Source of the DNA: Symbiodinium natans
Lineage: Eukaryota > Sar > Dinophyceae > Suessiales > Symbiodiniaceae
Assembly (NCBI GenBank): GCA_905221605.1
Contig: CAJNDS010002635.1
Coordinates: forward strand, 736,918 to 800,917
Direction: 5' to 3'
Length of the DNA: 64,000 nt
The position numbers and the translations under genes were made by a program. The notes beneath the pieces were generated by a model. The model saw only the letters and a list, made by a program, of their open reading frames with translations. It did not search any database and was not told where the DNA came from. Each line of letters begins with the position of its first letter. The first letter of the stretch is position 1. Shown here piece by piece: positions 9,832-20,151 of this stretch.

Positions 9832-11289
9832 AGCTAAGTGTCATTTCCACATGCGTGGCCGGTGGCTGCGTGGACGTTTCCGTGGTCTGCGTGGCCCGGC
9901 TTATGGTCTCGTTTCACAGAATTACATGCTGATAGGGGCTCTGGTGCGTTTAGGGTGGTGGCCAAAACGCACTGAGCTCTTTTTCTCGGCGATTCGCACT
10001 GTGCATCCCAGCTGGTCCAGGCCAAGTCCTGGTGGAGTTTCGACATGCTTTACTGGTTGTAAGGCGCTTTCGGAATCAGGGTCTATTTTGGATCTAGGAA
10101 ACCCTAAACCCTAAACCCTCTAAACCCTAAACCCGAAACCCTAACCCTAAACCCTAAAGCCTCCCGAGTCTAGGGGTTTAGGGGCACGACCCAGGGCCTT
10201 CACGGCGTTGAGGGTTTAGGGCAGATGTGGACCTTCAGAGATTGGGGTTTTTGGTTTATGCAAAACGCACTTCCCCCTTCCGCCCCCGCTCTTCCCCTCC
10301 CCTCCCCGTGCGTTTTGGGGGGCCTGCAAAACGCACCCCCCCCTTTCCCCCTCTTCCCGCCCCCCCCCCCCAATCTCTGAAGGTCCACATCTGCCCTAAA
10401 CCCTCAACGCCGTGAAGGCCCTGGGTCGTGCCCCTAAATCCCTAGACTCGGGAGGCTTTAGGGTTTAGGGTTAGGGTTTAGGGTTTAGGGTTTAGAGGGT
10501 TTAGGGTTTAGGGTTTCCTAGATCCAAAATAGACCCTGATTCCGAAAGCGCCTTACAACCAGTAAAGCATGTCGAAACTCCACCAGGACTTGGCCTGGAC
10601 CAGCTGGGATGCACAGTGCGAATCGCCGAGAAAAAGAGCTCAGTGCGTTTTGGCCACCACCCTAAACGCACCAGAGCCCCTATCAGCATGTAATTCTGTG
10701 AAACGAGACCATGCAAGCGCAGTGCGTTTTGGAAGACCTGGAAAACGCACTGCTCCCTCCCGCCGCCCCTCCCTCCAGTCGCAAGCAAAGTGCGTTTTGG
10801 AAGTCCTGCTCTCTTCCTTTCTCCCTTACCTCCGTCCAGTTGCAAGCAAAGTGCGTTTTGGAAGGCCTCGAAAACGCACTGCTTCCTCCCACCCTCCAGT
10901 TGCAGCTCCAGTTGCAAGCAAAGTGCGTTTTGGAAGGCCTCGAAAACGCACTGCTTCCTCCCACCCTCCAGTTGCAGCTCCAGTTGCAAGCAAGGTGCGT
11001 TTTGGAAGGCCTCGAAAACGCACTGCTTCCTCCCACCCTCCAGTTGCAGCTCCAGTTGCAAGCAAAGTGCGTTTTGGAAGGCCTCGAAAACGCACTGCTT
11101 CCTCCCACCCTCCAGTTGCAGCTCCAGTTGCAAGCAAAGTGCGTTTTGGAAGGCCTCGAAAACGCACTGCTTCCTCCCTCCCTCCCTAAAAAACACATCC
11201 GTGGACAATGGGGTCCGTGGACAGTTCCGTGGTCTGCGTGTACGGATGGTCTCCGTGGACAGACACTTGCGTGGATATGACACTTAGCT
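9832..11289. repeat. Large palindrome nested in outer inverted repeats
   Basis: Inner arms are 9903-10247 and 10368-10712, each exactly 345 bp with about two mismatches, around a 120-bp C-rich spacer. Outer inverted ends are AGCTAAGTGTCATTTCCAC at 9832-9850 and its near-complement at 11271-11289. The motif AGTGCGTTTT / AAAACGCACT recurs throughout. The structure looks like a nonautonomous foldback element. No transposase is present. Confidence 0.75.
10838..11180. repeat. 72-bp tandem array, about 5 copies
   Basis: Each unit contains AGTGCGTTTT and AAAACGCACT as a 10-bp stem with an 11-nt loop, plus CAGTTGCAGCTCCAGTTGCA. A 72-nt unit leaves several frames open on both strands, giving repeat peptides that are not credible genes. 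Confidence 0.85.
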
Positions 11290-11399
11290 TCCCAGACCAT
11301 GTACGTGTTCAGAGCCGCCCAAGTTTCAATGATGAGTATCCCCTGGATGTGCCGGCGGTTGGGGGCATCAACGAGGTAGTCTGGTAGAGGTTTCATTTG

Positions 11400-11960
11400 A
11401 GGTCAACGTCTTGTGAGGTCTTGGAGTTCCAGAAAGATTGTCATATATACATACGTAATATAGTATAGATTAAAAGAAGAGAGACGAAGAAAAGGGGCTC
11501 TGAGATCCACAAGTATGAACCCTAGACCCCCTCAACCTTAAACCCCCTAAACCCAAAACCCTAACCCTAAACCCTAAACCCCAAACCCTAAACCCTAAAC
11601 CCACCAAACCCTAAACCCCAAAACCCCTAAACCCCTTTGAGTGCCGACAGTTGGCCCATGTTGGCCCCCCGCCCCAGGTTCTCTCCCGTCCTGCAACCCT
11701 GAACCCAAAACTCCTAAACCCCAAACCCGAAATTTCCTAAACCCGAAACTCTAAAATCCTAGACCCTAAACCCTAAACCCTAAAAACACAGACCCTAATG
11801 GTTAAACTTTGAACCTCAAATGCTAACCCCGAGGTTCTCTCGGTCCCCCCTCCTGCAACCCTAAACCCGAAAAACCCAAAAACCTAAACCCTAAACCACA
11901 TACCCCGAACCCAAACCCTGAACCCTAAACCCTAAACCCTAAACCCTAAACCCCCCTCCT
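11400..11960. other. Degenerate telomere-like DNA, no gene
   Basis: Mutated CCCTAAA units with duplicated GGTTCTCTC pieces (about 11678 and 11831). No coding sequence is supported. Confidence 0.6.
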
Positions 11961-12270
11961 GCAAAGTAGTTTCGCTTCGGACTCTCGCTTCGGCCGCGCT
12001 GGCTGCGCAAGGTCTCCACGATGGACTCCTTAGAAGCCCAGCAACCATATGATGATAAGGGCACCCTTTTTTTGGGGTTTAGGGTTTAGGGTTTGGGGTT
12101 TAGGGTTTGGGGTTTAGGGTTTAGGGTTTAGGGTTTAGGGTTTAGGGTTTAGGGTTTAGGGTTTAGGGTTTAGGTTACATTATAAGAGAACCAATAACCC
12201 AAAAAAGGGTAAAAGGGTACGACTGGGCTACCAAAACTCCAGCTTCACGTCGGCCTTCCTGGCTGAGAGG
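11961..12270 (-). CDS. Two exons of an unknown host gene split by an introner
   Basis: The minus strand reads SARKADVKLEFW (12270-12231), then the family-2 introner 12029-12230, then ESIVETLRSQRGRSESPKRN (12028 down to about 11961). The junction follows the same TTGG|...AAG| rule as the FHA gene. The content is charged and hydrophilic with no domain seen. The gene is partial on both sides. Confidence 0.45.
12029..12230 (-). repeat. Introner family 2 copy with a TTTAGGG array
   Basis: Coding-sense ends are TAGCCCAGTCGTACCC and GGTTGCTGGGCTTCTAAG. The middle is about 105 bp of TTTAGGG-type units (12070-12175). Confidence 0.75.
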
Positions 12271-13689
12271 TTTTGAGGGTTTAGGGTTTGGGGCTTTAGG
12301 GTTTAGGGTTTGGGGTTTAGCGTTTAGGGCTGAGGGTTTTAGGGTTTAGGGTTTTACGGTTTTGGGGTTTAGGGTTTAGGCTAGGGCCTAAGGCTCCCTA
12401 AGCTTCCCTAAGGTTCCCTAAAGGCACCTATGGGCTTTTGAGGGGTTCGGGGATTGGGGTACTGAGGATTTAGGGTCTTATAGCGGTTCAAGGGGGATTC
12501 AGGGGATTTAGAAAAGTGGGCTCTGTGGCTTTGAGGGTTTAGGTCGCATGGATTCTTGGGCTTCCCTGAGCTTTTCGTGCCCTAAACCCCAAGCCCTAGA
12601 CCCTAAACCCTAAATCCTAAAGCCTAAGCCCTAAGCCCTAAGCTTTAGGGCTTTAGGGTTTTAGGGTTTAGGGTTTAGGGCTGAGGGTTTAGGGTTTTAG
12701 GGCTCGCGGTTGAGGATTTAGGGTTTTAGGTTTAGGGTTTAGAATTTAGGGTTTCAGGGTCTAGGGGTTTCGGCTTTTCAGGGTTTAGGGCTTAGGGGTT
12801 AAGGTTTAAGGGTTCAGGGGTTTAGGGTTTGATTTAGGGTTTAAGGTTTTTGGTTTGGGGTTTAGGGTGTGGTAGTTAGGGTTTCCGGAACCAGAATCGG
12901 CTTTCAAGAAACAAACACAACACACACACACACACACACACACACATCGTAAATACAGCTTTATCTAACTAACTATCTATCTATCTATCTATCAGCATAT
13001 ATATATATATATGTGATCATAACGAATAATAATCATAATCATAATAATAGTAGTAATAATAATAATAATAATAGTAATAATACTAATAATGAAGACATCT
13101 GGATTGTGCATAGTCATAAACATATCTATATACATCTACATCTACATCTATATCTGTATCTATATTATTTTTATACATGTAATGTATATACATATATTCG
13201 CACCCTTCACACACTGACCCGATCTCACACGGAGGCCTCTGGTGCTCTGACAAGGCCTCAGTGACCTGCCAGGGGACGCGCTTTCAACATCCGCACATTC
13301 TGATCGTGTGCTGGGTTTAGGGTTTAGGGTTTAGGGTTTAGGGTTTGGGGTTTAGGGTTTAGGGTTTAGGGTTTCGGGTTAAGGGTTTAGGGTGTAGGGT
13401 TTAGGGTTTAGGGTTTTAGGAAGCTGGCCCACGGAGAGCCCTTTTAAAGGCTAAGATGCCTCCTCAGACCCCCCCTAACCCCCCGGCCCAAGCCCCTCAT
13501 AGGGGTGGTTCTCTAAATTAGGTTCCCCTTTCCCTTTTTTGTCCTACAGACTACAGATGGTACGGACCCCGAAAAGGGGCCGAAAAGGACCCGAGTTTGG
13601 AGAAATCCCTAAACCCTAAACCCTAAGCCCTAAGCCCTAAGCCCTATGCCCTAAGCCCTAAACCCTAAACCCTAAACCCTAAACCCTAA
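12271..13689. other. Degenerate TTTAGGG repeats and microsatellites
   Basis: Telomere-like sequence covers 12280-12880. (CA)n is at 12908-12945, (CTAT)n at 12968-12993 and (AT)n at about 13000, with AATAAT-rich sequence to 13100 and (ACATCT)n near 13130. A TTTAGGG block follows at 13315-13415. No gene is supported. Confidence 0.7.
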
Positions 13690-14213
13690 CCCGCCTAAGC
13701 TCCCCAGATTCCGCAGCCTTCAGCTCAAGCGCCGTGCTGAGGCTGGTGAGCTCCTCGTGAAAGCAGGCGGTCAGGTGCGCGCTGACCTCGGAGGGCCAAC
13801 AAAAAAAAACACATGGCGGTTTAGGGTTTAGGGTTTAGGATTTGGGGTTTGGGGTTTAGGGTTTAGGCTTTAGGGTTTAGGGTTTAGGGTTTAGGCAACC
13901 TGAAATAAGACCCCGTTGTACGATAATCCCCCCTAACATAAGGTTCGATCCTGCTGGTGACCTTGCGCGTTGCACCCGCCCTAAAACCTAAACCCTAAAC
14001 CCTGAAGTCTCCTTGCTGAAGCGCTTCCATTCATCGCCACGCTCATGGGATCTCATTGACATGGCCGGGTCATTTCTGGAGTCTGGCCCGAACCCTAAAC
14101 CCTAGAAGGGAAACTCTAAACCCTAAAGCCTAAACCCTAGACCCGAAACCCTAAACCCTGAATTCTCCGAATCCAAGCCACAGCCATCAGGCCCTCCCTG
14201 CACAGCTCCACCG
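13690..14213 (-). CDS. Three exon fragments separated by telomere-repeat DNA
   Basis: Minus-strand open stretches in order are EAVELCREGLMAVAWIRR (about 14213-14160), DPAMSMRSHERGDEWKRFSK (about 14074-14008) and EVSAHLTACFHEELTSLSTA with continuation ELKAAESGELR (about 13790-13690). The intervening 150-250 bp are CCCTAAA/TTTAGGG runs. All three share host-like composition, so one multi-exon gene with telomere-repeat introns is likely. Exact splice sites are not clear and no domain is recognised. Confidence 0.4.
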
Positions 14214-15254
14214 CCTCAGGCGTTGAGCAACGCAAGGGGAAAAGGGGGGGAGGGGGGGGAAATGGGTTTAGGGTTTGGGGTTTAGGGTTTAGGGTTTAGG
14301 GTTTAGGGAGGGAGTGCCCGTGTTGGAGAGGTTCTTGCAACTGAGGTGTTTATAGCAACCCTTGTTCAAAAAGAATTCGAACCCTTCGGGTGAGCATGGG
14401 GGGTGGCTGAGCACCCTGGACCCAAGCCTGCGTGGGGGCAGTCGAGCGCTCAGCGAGACCTAGGGTGATCGAGCCTGCAGGCACACCCCTGAAGGGGTCG
14501 CCCTGCTTGGTCGCCAAGCAGTCTCCCTATAACCCTGGGCCCTGGACCCTAAACCCTAAACCCGAGCCTTTGCTTGCGGAAGGTGTCCGCTAGACCCTCC
14601 CACCAAGCAAGGGGAGACAGTAGCGTGAGTTTCAGGGTTTTTCTGGACCTCCCTAGACCACCACTCCCACCGCTTCCATGGAATCATGCATTTGAGCGTC
14701 CCCTAAGGGTTTAGGGTTCAGGGTTTAGGGTTTAGGGTTTAGGGTTTAGGGTTTAGGGTTTAGGGTTTAGGGTTTAGGGTTTAGGGTTTAGGGTTTCTGC
14801 GGACCTCCTTAAACCCCTACCCTTCAAGCTTGTTCCTGAGGCTCTGCTCAAGAGTCATATGGAGCAATGAGTTGCTTTTTTGTCCGGGTCTGCAGCTGTG
14901 GTCTGGAGTCATGGGCCTTTAAGGGTTTAGGGTTTAGGGTTTAGGGTTTGGGGTTTAGGGTTTGGGGTTTAGGGTTTAGGGTTTGGGGTTTGGGGTTTGG
15001 GGTTTGGGGTTTGGGGTTTGGGGTTTGGGGTTTGGCCTTTAAGGTCTGCGATGCGTTGCTTCTATCTCGTCTCTCCACCTCCAAACCAGCACCCTCAACC
15101 CTTCCAGCCCTACAACACCTGACGGCCCTAAGCTGCCGAAGGAGATCCCAAAGCATGATCGCTTTACTGAAACAAGCACCTTTCAAGCACAGGCATCCTC
15201 TCCCGCACACATTGAAGCTGGGCAGGTTCTTGGCATCCTACAGAAGCATCAATC
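14214..15254. other. Telomere-like arrays, no clear gene
   Basis: TTTAGGG blocks lie at 14262-14310, 14703-14797 and 14925-15035 (the last drifting to TTTGGGG). The intervening unique DNA (14310-14560, 15036-15254) has no convincing exon. Confidence 0.55.
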
Positions 15255-16206
15255 TTACCGAGAAGTCAGCTCGGTGAGTCTTTTTTTGGTGCGGCGGGGC
15301 AAAGGCACTGGTAGGCAGCGCCACGCGAGAATTGCGAGAGCACTTGTCACAAGGGTGAAAGAGACTACTTGCAGATGAGGGCCAATGGACGAATAGAGCC
15401 AGTAGTCGAACGACAGGAAGGAGATGAAGATGCTGCAGCCAGCTACCAGAAGCAGCAGTGTTCTGGAGAGGTCCCAGGCTCGGCACGCACTCCTTTCTTG
15501 CAGCGTCCAGGCCAGGCGCAGCTGCACTCGAAAGAGAAGTGGGGCCAGAGCCAGCCAGAGAGTCAGGCCAACCACGAAGGACAGGCAGTGGAGCCTGTAA
15601 TATTCAACCATGCCATGCTGTAGAAGCGCGAAGAGCTCGAAGGCCGAGTTGTCAAGATAGGTCCAGAAGAAAAGTGGGGAAGCCGACGCCAGGCGCCAGT
15701 AGGAGATCATCTGGTGCGAAAGCTGCTCAACCATCACATCGTACACTGAAGTTTGGACATGCTCCTCAAAGGCCTCAATGCTACCAAACCACGTCTTAAT
15801 GCATTCCAGAAGGATGGTGCGGTCACAGATGATAGGCACGTCACTACCGGGTGTCCGATGATTGACGGAGCAGCAGTGGCACTCAGCGTCCTCCACCCTG
15901 AAGTGTGCCACGTGCTGGCAGAGTGTTGTCAAGTCACGGCAGTACTCACGGGCCAGGTGCGCGATGTACAAGAAGATCACGCTACAGAAGGAAAGGGAAA
16001 TTAGCAGCAAGTGAAGATGAGTAAAGTCGCCGGCAACATAACCACTGTTCAGCACAATCCGTACAGCCAGTCCACCAAACAAAAGCGCTATCCAAGAGGC
16101 AAGCAACAACAATCCGAACACAGTGGGCCTGATCACGATGCGAGGCTTCTCGCCTGAAGGCCTGCTGGAAATAAAGGCGGCGAGTTCAAACACACACCAC
16201 AGGCGC
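15255..16206 (-). CDS. Host multi-pass membrane protein, 3' part of exon (split by LINE)
   Basis: The reading begins RRLWCVFELAAFISS and continues about 315 residues to a TAA at 15255. It contains about five hydrophobic segments, for example FGLLLLASWIALLFGGLAV, HLLLISLSFCSVIFLYIAHL and LLLLVAGCSIFISFLSF. The WCVFE-L-A-A-F block is a signature I recognise from large dinoflagellate membrane-protein families. The frame joins perfectly to 23742-23887 once one copy of the 16-bp duplication and the LINE are removed. As it stands the gene is interrupted by 7.5 kb, so it is probably a null allele. Confidence 0.7.
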
Positions 16207-16222
16207 CGTGACCAGGACGAGT
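16207..16222. repeat. LINE target-site duplication, left copy
   Basis: CGTGACCAGGACGAGT is identical to 23726-23741 and flanks the LINE exactly. Confidence 0.9.
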
Positions 16223-16290
16223 GTGTATGTGTATGTGTATGGCGTGACTGCACCCTGCCCCGAAGGTGGGATAACAGCCGGTCAAGGCGT

Positions 16291-19200
16291 TCACATATCG
16301 CGTAGCCGGCCGATGGCCTTGGCCCGCGCCGCAACAGAGTCATGCCAGTCTTGCGTCAAGCGCTCTTGTCGCTCCACGGAAAGGCTGGCCCAGTCAAAGG
16401 CGGTCTTGCATGCAAGCTGGGCAGCAGAAAAGGTGGCCTTCATCGGCTCAGTTGCAGAACATGCAGATAGGTCTGCACGTGCATTCAAGTCACGGGCCTC
16501 CTGGGTGGAGACCAAGGGAATTCCGGATGTCCATGTGCTACGGCGGCCGTGAGCCGGAACCCAGTGCAAAGACGAGCCCACAGGCAGCAGATGGCGGATC
16601 ATCGCCCAGTATGCCCCGAGATCACCCGGGGGCTTGTCAGCAACAAAGCTGGTAACCAAGGCAGAATTGTCCGTGAGGACACAGACAGGCACTTGAAGCA
16701 TATGAGCTGCGCAAGCTAAGACCAGCAAAGCATAGCGCTCAGCAGCGGCGGACGAGCGGTCCAGCCCAGGTACAACCCCAAAGAACCCTAAGTCCCTAGA
16801 GGTGGCTATACCCCAACCAGCATGTTGAAACCATGTGAGGTCCTTGGCCGCGGGAGCCTGCAAGGAGCTCCCATCAGTGGCAACAAGAAAAGCCTCTTCC
16901 ACAATTCTGGCCTGTGAGAGTGCCAGCAGCAGGTCTTGCGAGACCTCTGGCAACTGCCAAGTCGGGCAAGGAAGGCCAGTCAACAACGGCACCAGGAAAC
17001 GGCGCTCAGACTCAGAGCGCTGAACGCCGGGGAAAGGGTCGTCCGGGCACTCAAAAGTGACGTGGGTCCTGGTGGGAAGCGCCTCCCCGCAGGAACAGGA
17101 GTGAAACGGCAAATGCATGCGCTGCAAAGTGCGAGTGTCGTGGGCGGCAGCAAACAACACCCGACGCCGGGACCCAGAAGGGTGGGAGCTGGCAGCAGCA
17201 AGGTGAAAGGCAAGCGCGATGTGCTCATCGGCCTCAAGGGGCCCAGTAGACTTGGCATCAGCGGCCCACAACAAACGGAGCCACGAGTCTTCGGCAACCT
17301 TAAGGGCAACCGCGCGCGTCAGAAACCCAGGTGAAAACTGGCCAAACGGAGTACACCAAGTGCCATCCGGAAGGATGGACCAAGCGAAGATCGCGAGGGA
17401 CGCCTGAAGAGCAGGGCACGCCGTAACGTGGGCAGGAGGCGGCAAGAAGCTGCCGACACGGCGCAGCTCGTGGCTGATTGCCGCAAAGGCGAGAGCAAAC
17501 TTGGGGTGCAGACGGGGCCGAGCCCAGGTAGACCAAAGCAAGAGTGGAGAACGCGCCGACACAATGCGACTGACAGCGGCTTCAATGGACCGTGCCCAAC
17601 CCTGAGCAGTAAGGTGAGGAACGGATGTCCAAGGGCCAAGCCAAGAAATGAGGCTGAGGACAAGTGCGAGCAAAAGGTGCCGACGCATGGGCAGCACCCT
17701 TGCCGCAATGGCAATGCGGCGACAGCGGTTAGAGATGACAGTGTCAAGGCGGTCAGCAGCAACGACCCCTGTGCCCGTTGCCAAACGGTAGGTAATGCCC
17801 AGCAGCTTGAACGAGGTGACAAGAGGGCCACACAAAACAGGATCGACACTGAGGACGCGTCTGGCCTGTGCACGCGTAGCCCAGCAGGCGAGCTTCTGAG
17901 GATGCACCTCAAGACAAATTGCTTTGTCAGCCACAGCGGCGGCCCGCAACGCTGTACAAAGATCATCAGCTGCATGTCGCCCCATGGCCCACATAGCCCG
18001 GTCGTCCAAATAAACAGACCGTGAGACATTCGGGGCAGTCGCCCGCAAGTGCCGAACCCACAACAACATGAGGCCGTTGAGGAGCCCAACACTGGCAGGG
18101 CAACCCTGCAAAATGCTGCGGGTGGGAACAACGCTCTCTTTGGCGAAGTGCCCACGAACAGCAAGCCACCGCATTTGGTTGCTGTAAAAGCAACGCAGCA
18201 AAGACACGAGCTTGGGCGGAGCCCCCAACCAGGTCCAAGCCTGGAGCGCGAGGTCCCACTGAACCGTGTCGAAGCATTTGCGCACGTCCTGCTTGGCCCC
18301 AACGAAAGCAAGGTGACGGTTGCGGGCCTCCAACAGGGAGGAAAACAGCGCATCATGAGTGCGGCTCATGTCACGGCCAGGAATGCCGCCGACAAGCTCG
18401 GGGTCAGCCCAGCTGAGGAACCACTCACGGCAAGCACGAAGCAAACAGGTCATGCAAGTGCGGTAAGCAGCCGAAGCAATCGAAATGGGACGCAGGGTCC
18501 CATCAGGTTTGGGGAGTAGAGCCACGCGGATGTGCTTCCAAATGCCAGGCATGGTGCTGAACTCCAAACAAGCGGCCCAAAGCTGAGCCAGAACTTCCGA
18601 GGCAGCAGGCCCCGCAGCAACGAAGGCCGCAGACCCCCAACCATCAAGTCCAGTGGACTTTTTGGCAGTGGCCTTGAAACGGGCGAAGATCGCTTTTCCC
18701 GAGATGGACGGCAAAGGGAACTCCGTGGTGGACCCAATAAGCGCACGCATCTGGTCGAAACCTTCAGGCTGAGGGAGGACAGCGGGGGCCCAGAGGGCAC
18801 GCAGGGTTTCAGCAGCCTGCTCAACCTGCTCCTGCGGATGCAAAGGTGAAACCCAATCGTCAGCGCCAGGATGGTGAGGAGGATTGGTAGGAACGGTGGC
18901 ACGAATCCACTGGCAGAGCCTAGTGAAGTCCTCGCCGGCAGTCGCCTGCCAATGTTGCAACCGAGCGCTGCGGTCCTTGTCGGCTTGCTGGTCGGCAAGG
19001 GCAATGGCATGCTGAGCAGCTTGGTCCAAACCCCAAGGCTGAGTCAGCAGCGATGGGAAATCCACAGACAGGTGGGAAACATCACGCTGAATGGCATTGA
19101 ACAACGGCTGATTGCCACAATCCTTTGCGAACTCAGCGGCCCGCCGACTAAGGCGACGAAGCCGGCGCTCGAGAAAGCCTTGGTAAGTAGGAGCAGTGCG

Positions 19201-20151
19201 GTGAGGCTGACAAGGGGCCACCCGAGAGCCACAAGCCTCTTCGGGGGGACGCGCAGGCGGTTTGGAGCAAACAGTTTCGGCCAAGCAGGTGGACACCAGG
19301 GCCCAAGCCGCATCCAGGTCTGCAGTGGCCAGAGCAGCACGGAAGGCAACATCATGTTTGGACCAACAGCGTTCCCAAGCGCCCTCCACCGGAGGGCTAG
19401 GGCCTAGGCGAGGCCGGGGCGGCCATGACCAACGGGCCGGCTGACCCAACACAGGCAGCGAGTAGAACACCAGATCATGGTCGGCCACGGCTTGGAACTG
19501 AGCACGTGCGCAAACCGTGAGGGCCGGGGAGTGCAACAAGTAGTCAATCACAGAACCTGTGAGTTGACCAGCAGCATTGCGGCGGGTGCCAGGTAACTGA
19601 GCAGGATCACCGACCACCTCGTCAGCGTCAAAAAGGTGACCCGCAGCGAGCGCGTAAGAGGTGGGCCAATGGGACTTGGGCAAGTTGAAATCGCCCGTCA
19701 CACAAAAGTCTTCACCTAATGAAGCGGCCCAGGGCAGCACTAAGTCCAACAGAGAGGCTGCAGCAAACGCATCACTGGCATGCAAATAGACCCCTATCAA
19801 AAGGAGGGGTCTAGCCCGAGGGCGAAAGACACGTAGGGCCGCAACACGACCCGCGGAAGTGGGCCAGTCAGGCATCTGTACAGGCTGAGCCGGCCACCGA
19901 GTCACAAAAGAAACCCCGGCGTAAGGAGCACCAGCCAAGTTGCAAGTTTGAGCCCCTTTAAAGAAAGTGCAACCTGCCCTGTCCGCGGCTTGGTGTACCG
20001 CTGGCAAGGCATCCGAAGAGAGGCAAGTCTCCTGCAAACACAGAGCATGCAGCTGATGCATACGCATAAGTGAAAGAACGGCCCCTAACTTAGAGCTAAG
20101 GCTTTGGACATTGAGCGTCCCGATGCGCAGTCGTGAGGGAGGCGACGTCAT
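16291..20151 (-). CDS. LINE ORF2: APE endonuclease, reverse transcriptase, RNase H (1286 aa)
   Basis: Residues 1-235 are an exonuclease/endonuclease/phosphatase (APE-type) domain, with GTLNVQSL, LQETC, TGDFNLP and DHDLV motifs. The reverse transcriptase spans about 490-760, with LLPKPDGTLRPI, QDVRKCFD, LQGCPAS and the catalytic YLDD near 713. RNase H is near 1093-1230, with ATDGS, AAAERYALL, LTDNSALV and a final ARADLSA. The protein nicks target DNA and primes reverse transcription on it. It starts with ATG at 20151, overlapping the ORF1 stop in ATGA, which points to termination-reinitiation. All catalytic motifs are present and no stop interrupts it. Confidence 0.93.
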   Translation of the reverse strand: MTSPPSRLRIGTLNVQSLSSKLGAVLSLMRMHQLHALCLQETCLSSDALPAVHQAADRAGCTFFKGAQTCNLAGAPYAGVSFVTRWPAQPVQMPDWPTSAGRVAALRVFRPRARPLLLIGVYLHASDAFAAASLLDLVLPWAASLGEDFCVTGDFNLPKSHWPTSYALAAGHLFDADEVVGDPAQLPGTRRNAAGQLTGSVIDYLLHSPALTVCARAQFQAVADHDLVFYSLPVLGQPARWSWPPRPRLGPSPPVEGAWERCWSKHDVAFRAALATADLDAAWALVSTCLAETVCSKPPARPPEEACGSRVAPCQPHRTAPTYQGFLERRLRRLSRRAAEFAKDCGNQPLFNAIQRDVSHLSVDFPSLLTQPWGLDQAAQHAIALADQQADKDRSARLQHWQATAGEDFTRLCQWIRATVPTNPPHHPGADDWVSPLHPQEQVEQAAETLRALWAPAVLPQPEGFDQMRALIGSTTEFPLPSISGKAIFARFKATAKKSTGLDGWGSAAFVAAGPAASEVLAQLWAACLEFSTMPGIWKHIRVALLPKPDGTLRPISIASAAYRTCMTCLLRACREWFLSWADPELVGGIPGRDMSRTHDALFSSLLEARNRHLAFVGAKQDVRKCFDTVQWDLALQAWTWLGAPPKLVSLLRCFYSNQMRWLAVRGHFAKESVVPTRSILQGCPASVGLLNGLMLLWVRHLRATAPNVSRSVYLDDRAMWAMGRHAADDLCTALRAAAVADKAICLEVHPQKLACWATRAQARRVLSVDPVLCGPLVTSFKLLGITYRLATGTGVVAADRLDTVISNRCRRIAIAARVLPMRRHLLLALVLSLISWLGPWTSVPHLTAQGWARSIEAAVSRIVSARSPLLLWSTWARPRLHPKFALAFAAISHELRRVGSFLPPPAHVTACPALQASLAIFAWSILPDGTWCTPFGQFSPGFLTRAVALKVAEDSWLRLLWAADAKSTGPLEADEHIALAFHLAAASSHPSGSRRRVLFAAAHDTRTLQRMHLPFHSCSCGEALPTRTHVTFECPDDPFPGVQRSESERRFLVPLLTGLPCPTWQLPEVSQDLLLALSQARIVEEAFLVATDGSSLQAPAAKDLTWFQHAGWGIATSRDLGFFGVVPGLDRSSAAAERYALLVLACAAHMLQVPVCVLTDNSALVTSFVADKPPGDLGAYWAMIRHLLPVGSSLHWVPAHGRRSTWTSGIPLVSTQEARDLNARADLSACSATEPMKATFSAAQLACKTAFDWASLSVERQERLTQDWHDSVAARAKAIGRLRDM

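Noticed and set aside
10501-11396. Repeat proteins on both strands, up to 260 codons
   Set aside because: The 72-bp unit is divisible by three and is open in several frames of both strands, so coding cannot be told from chance.
16980-19407. Long frames overlapping LINE ORF2 in other frames and on the plus strand
   Set aside because: GC-rich shadows; the ORF2 frame has all catalytic motifs.
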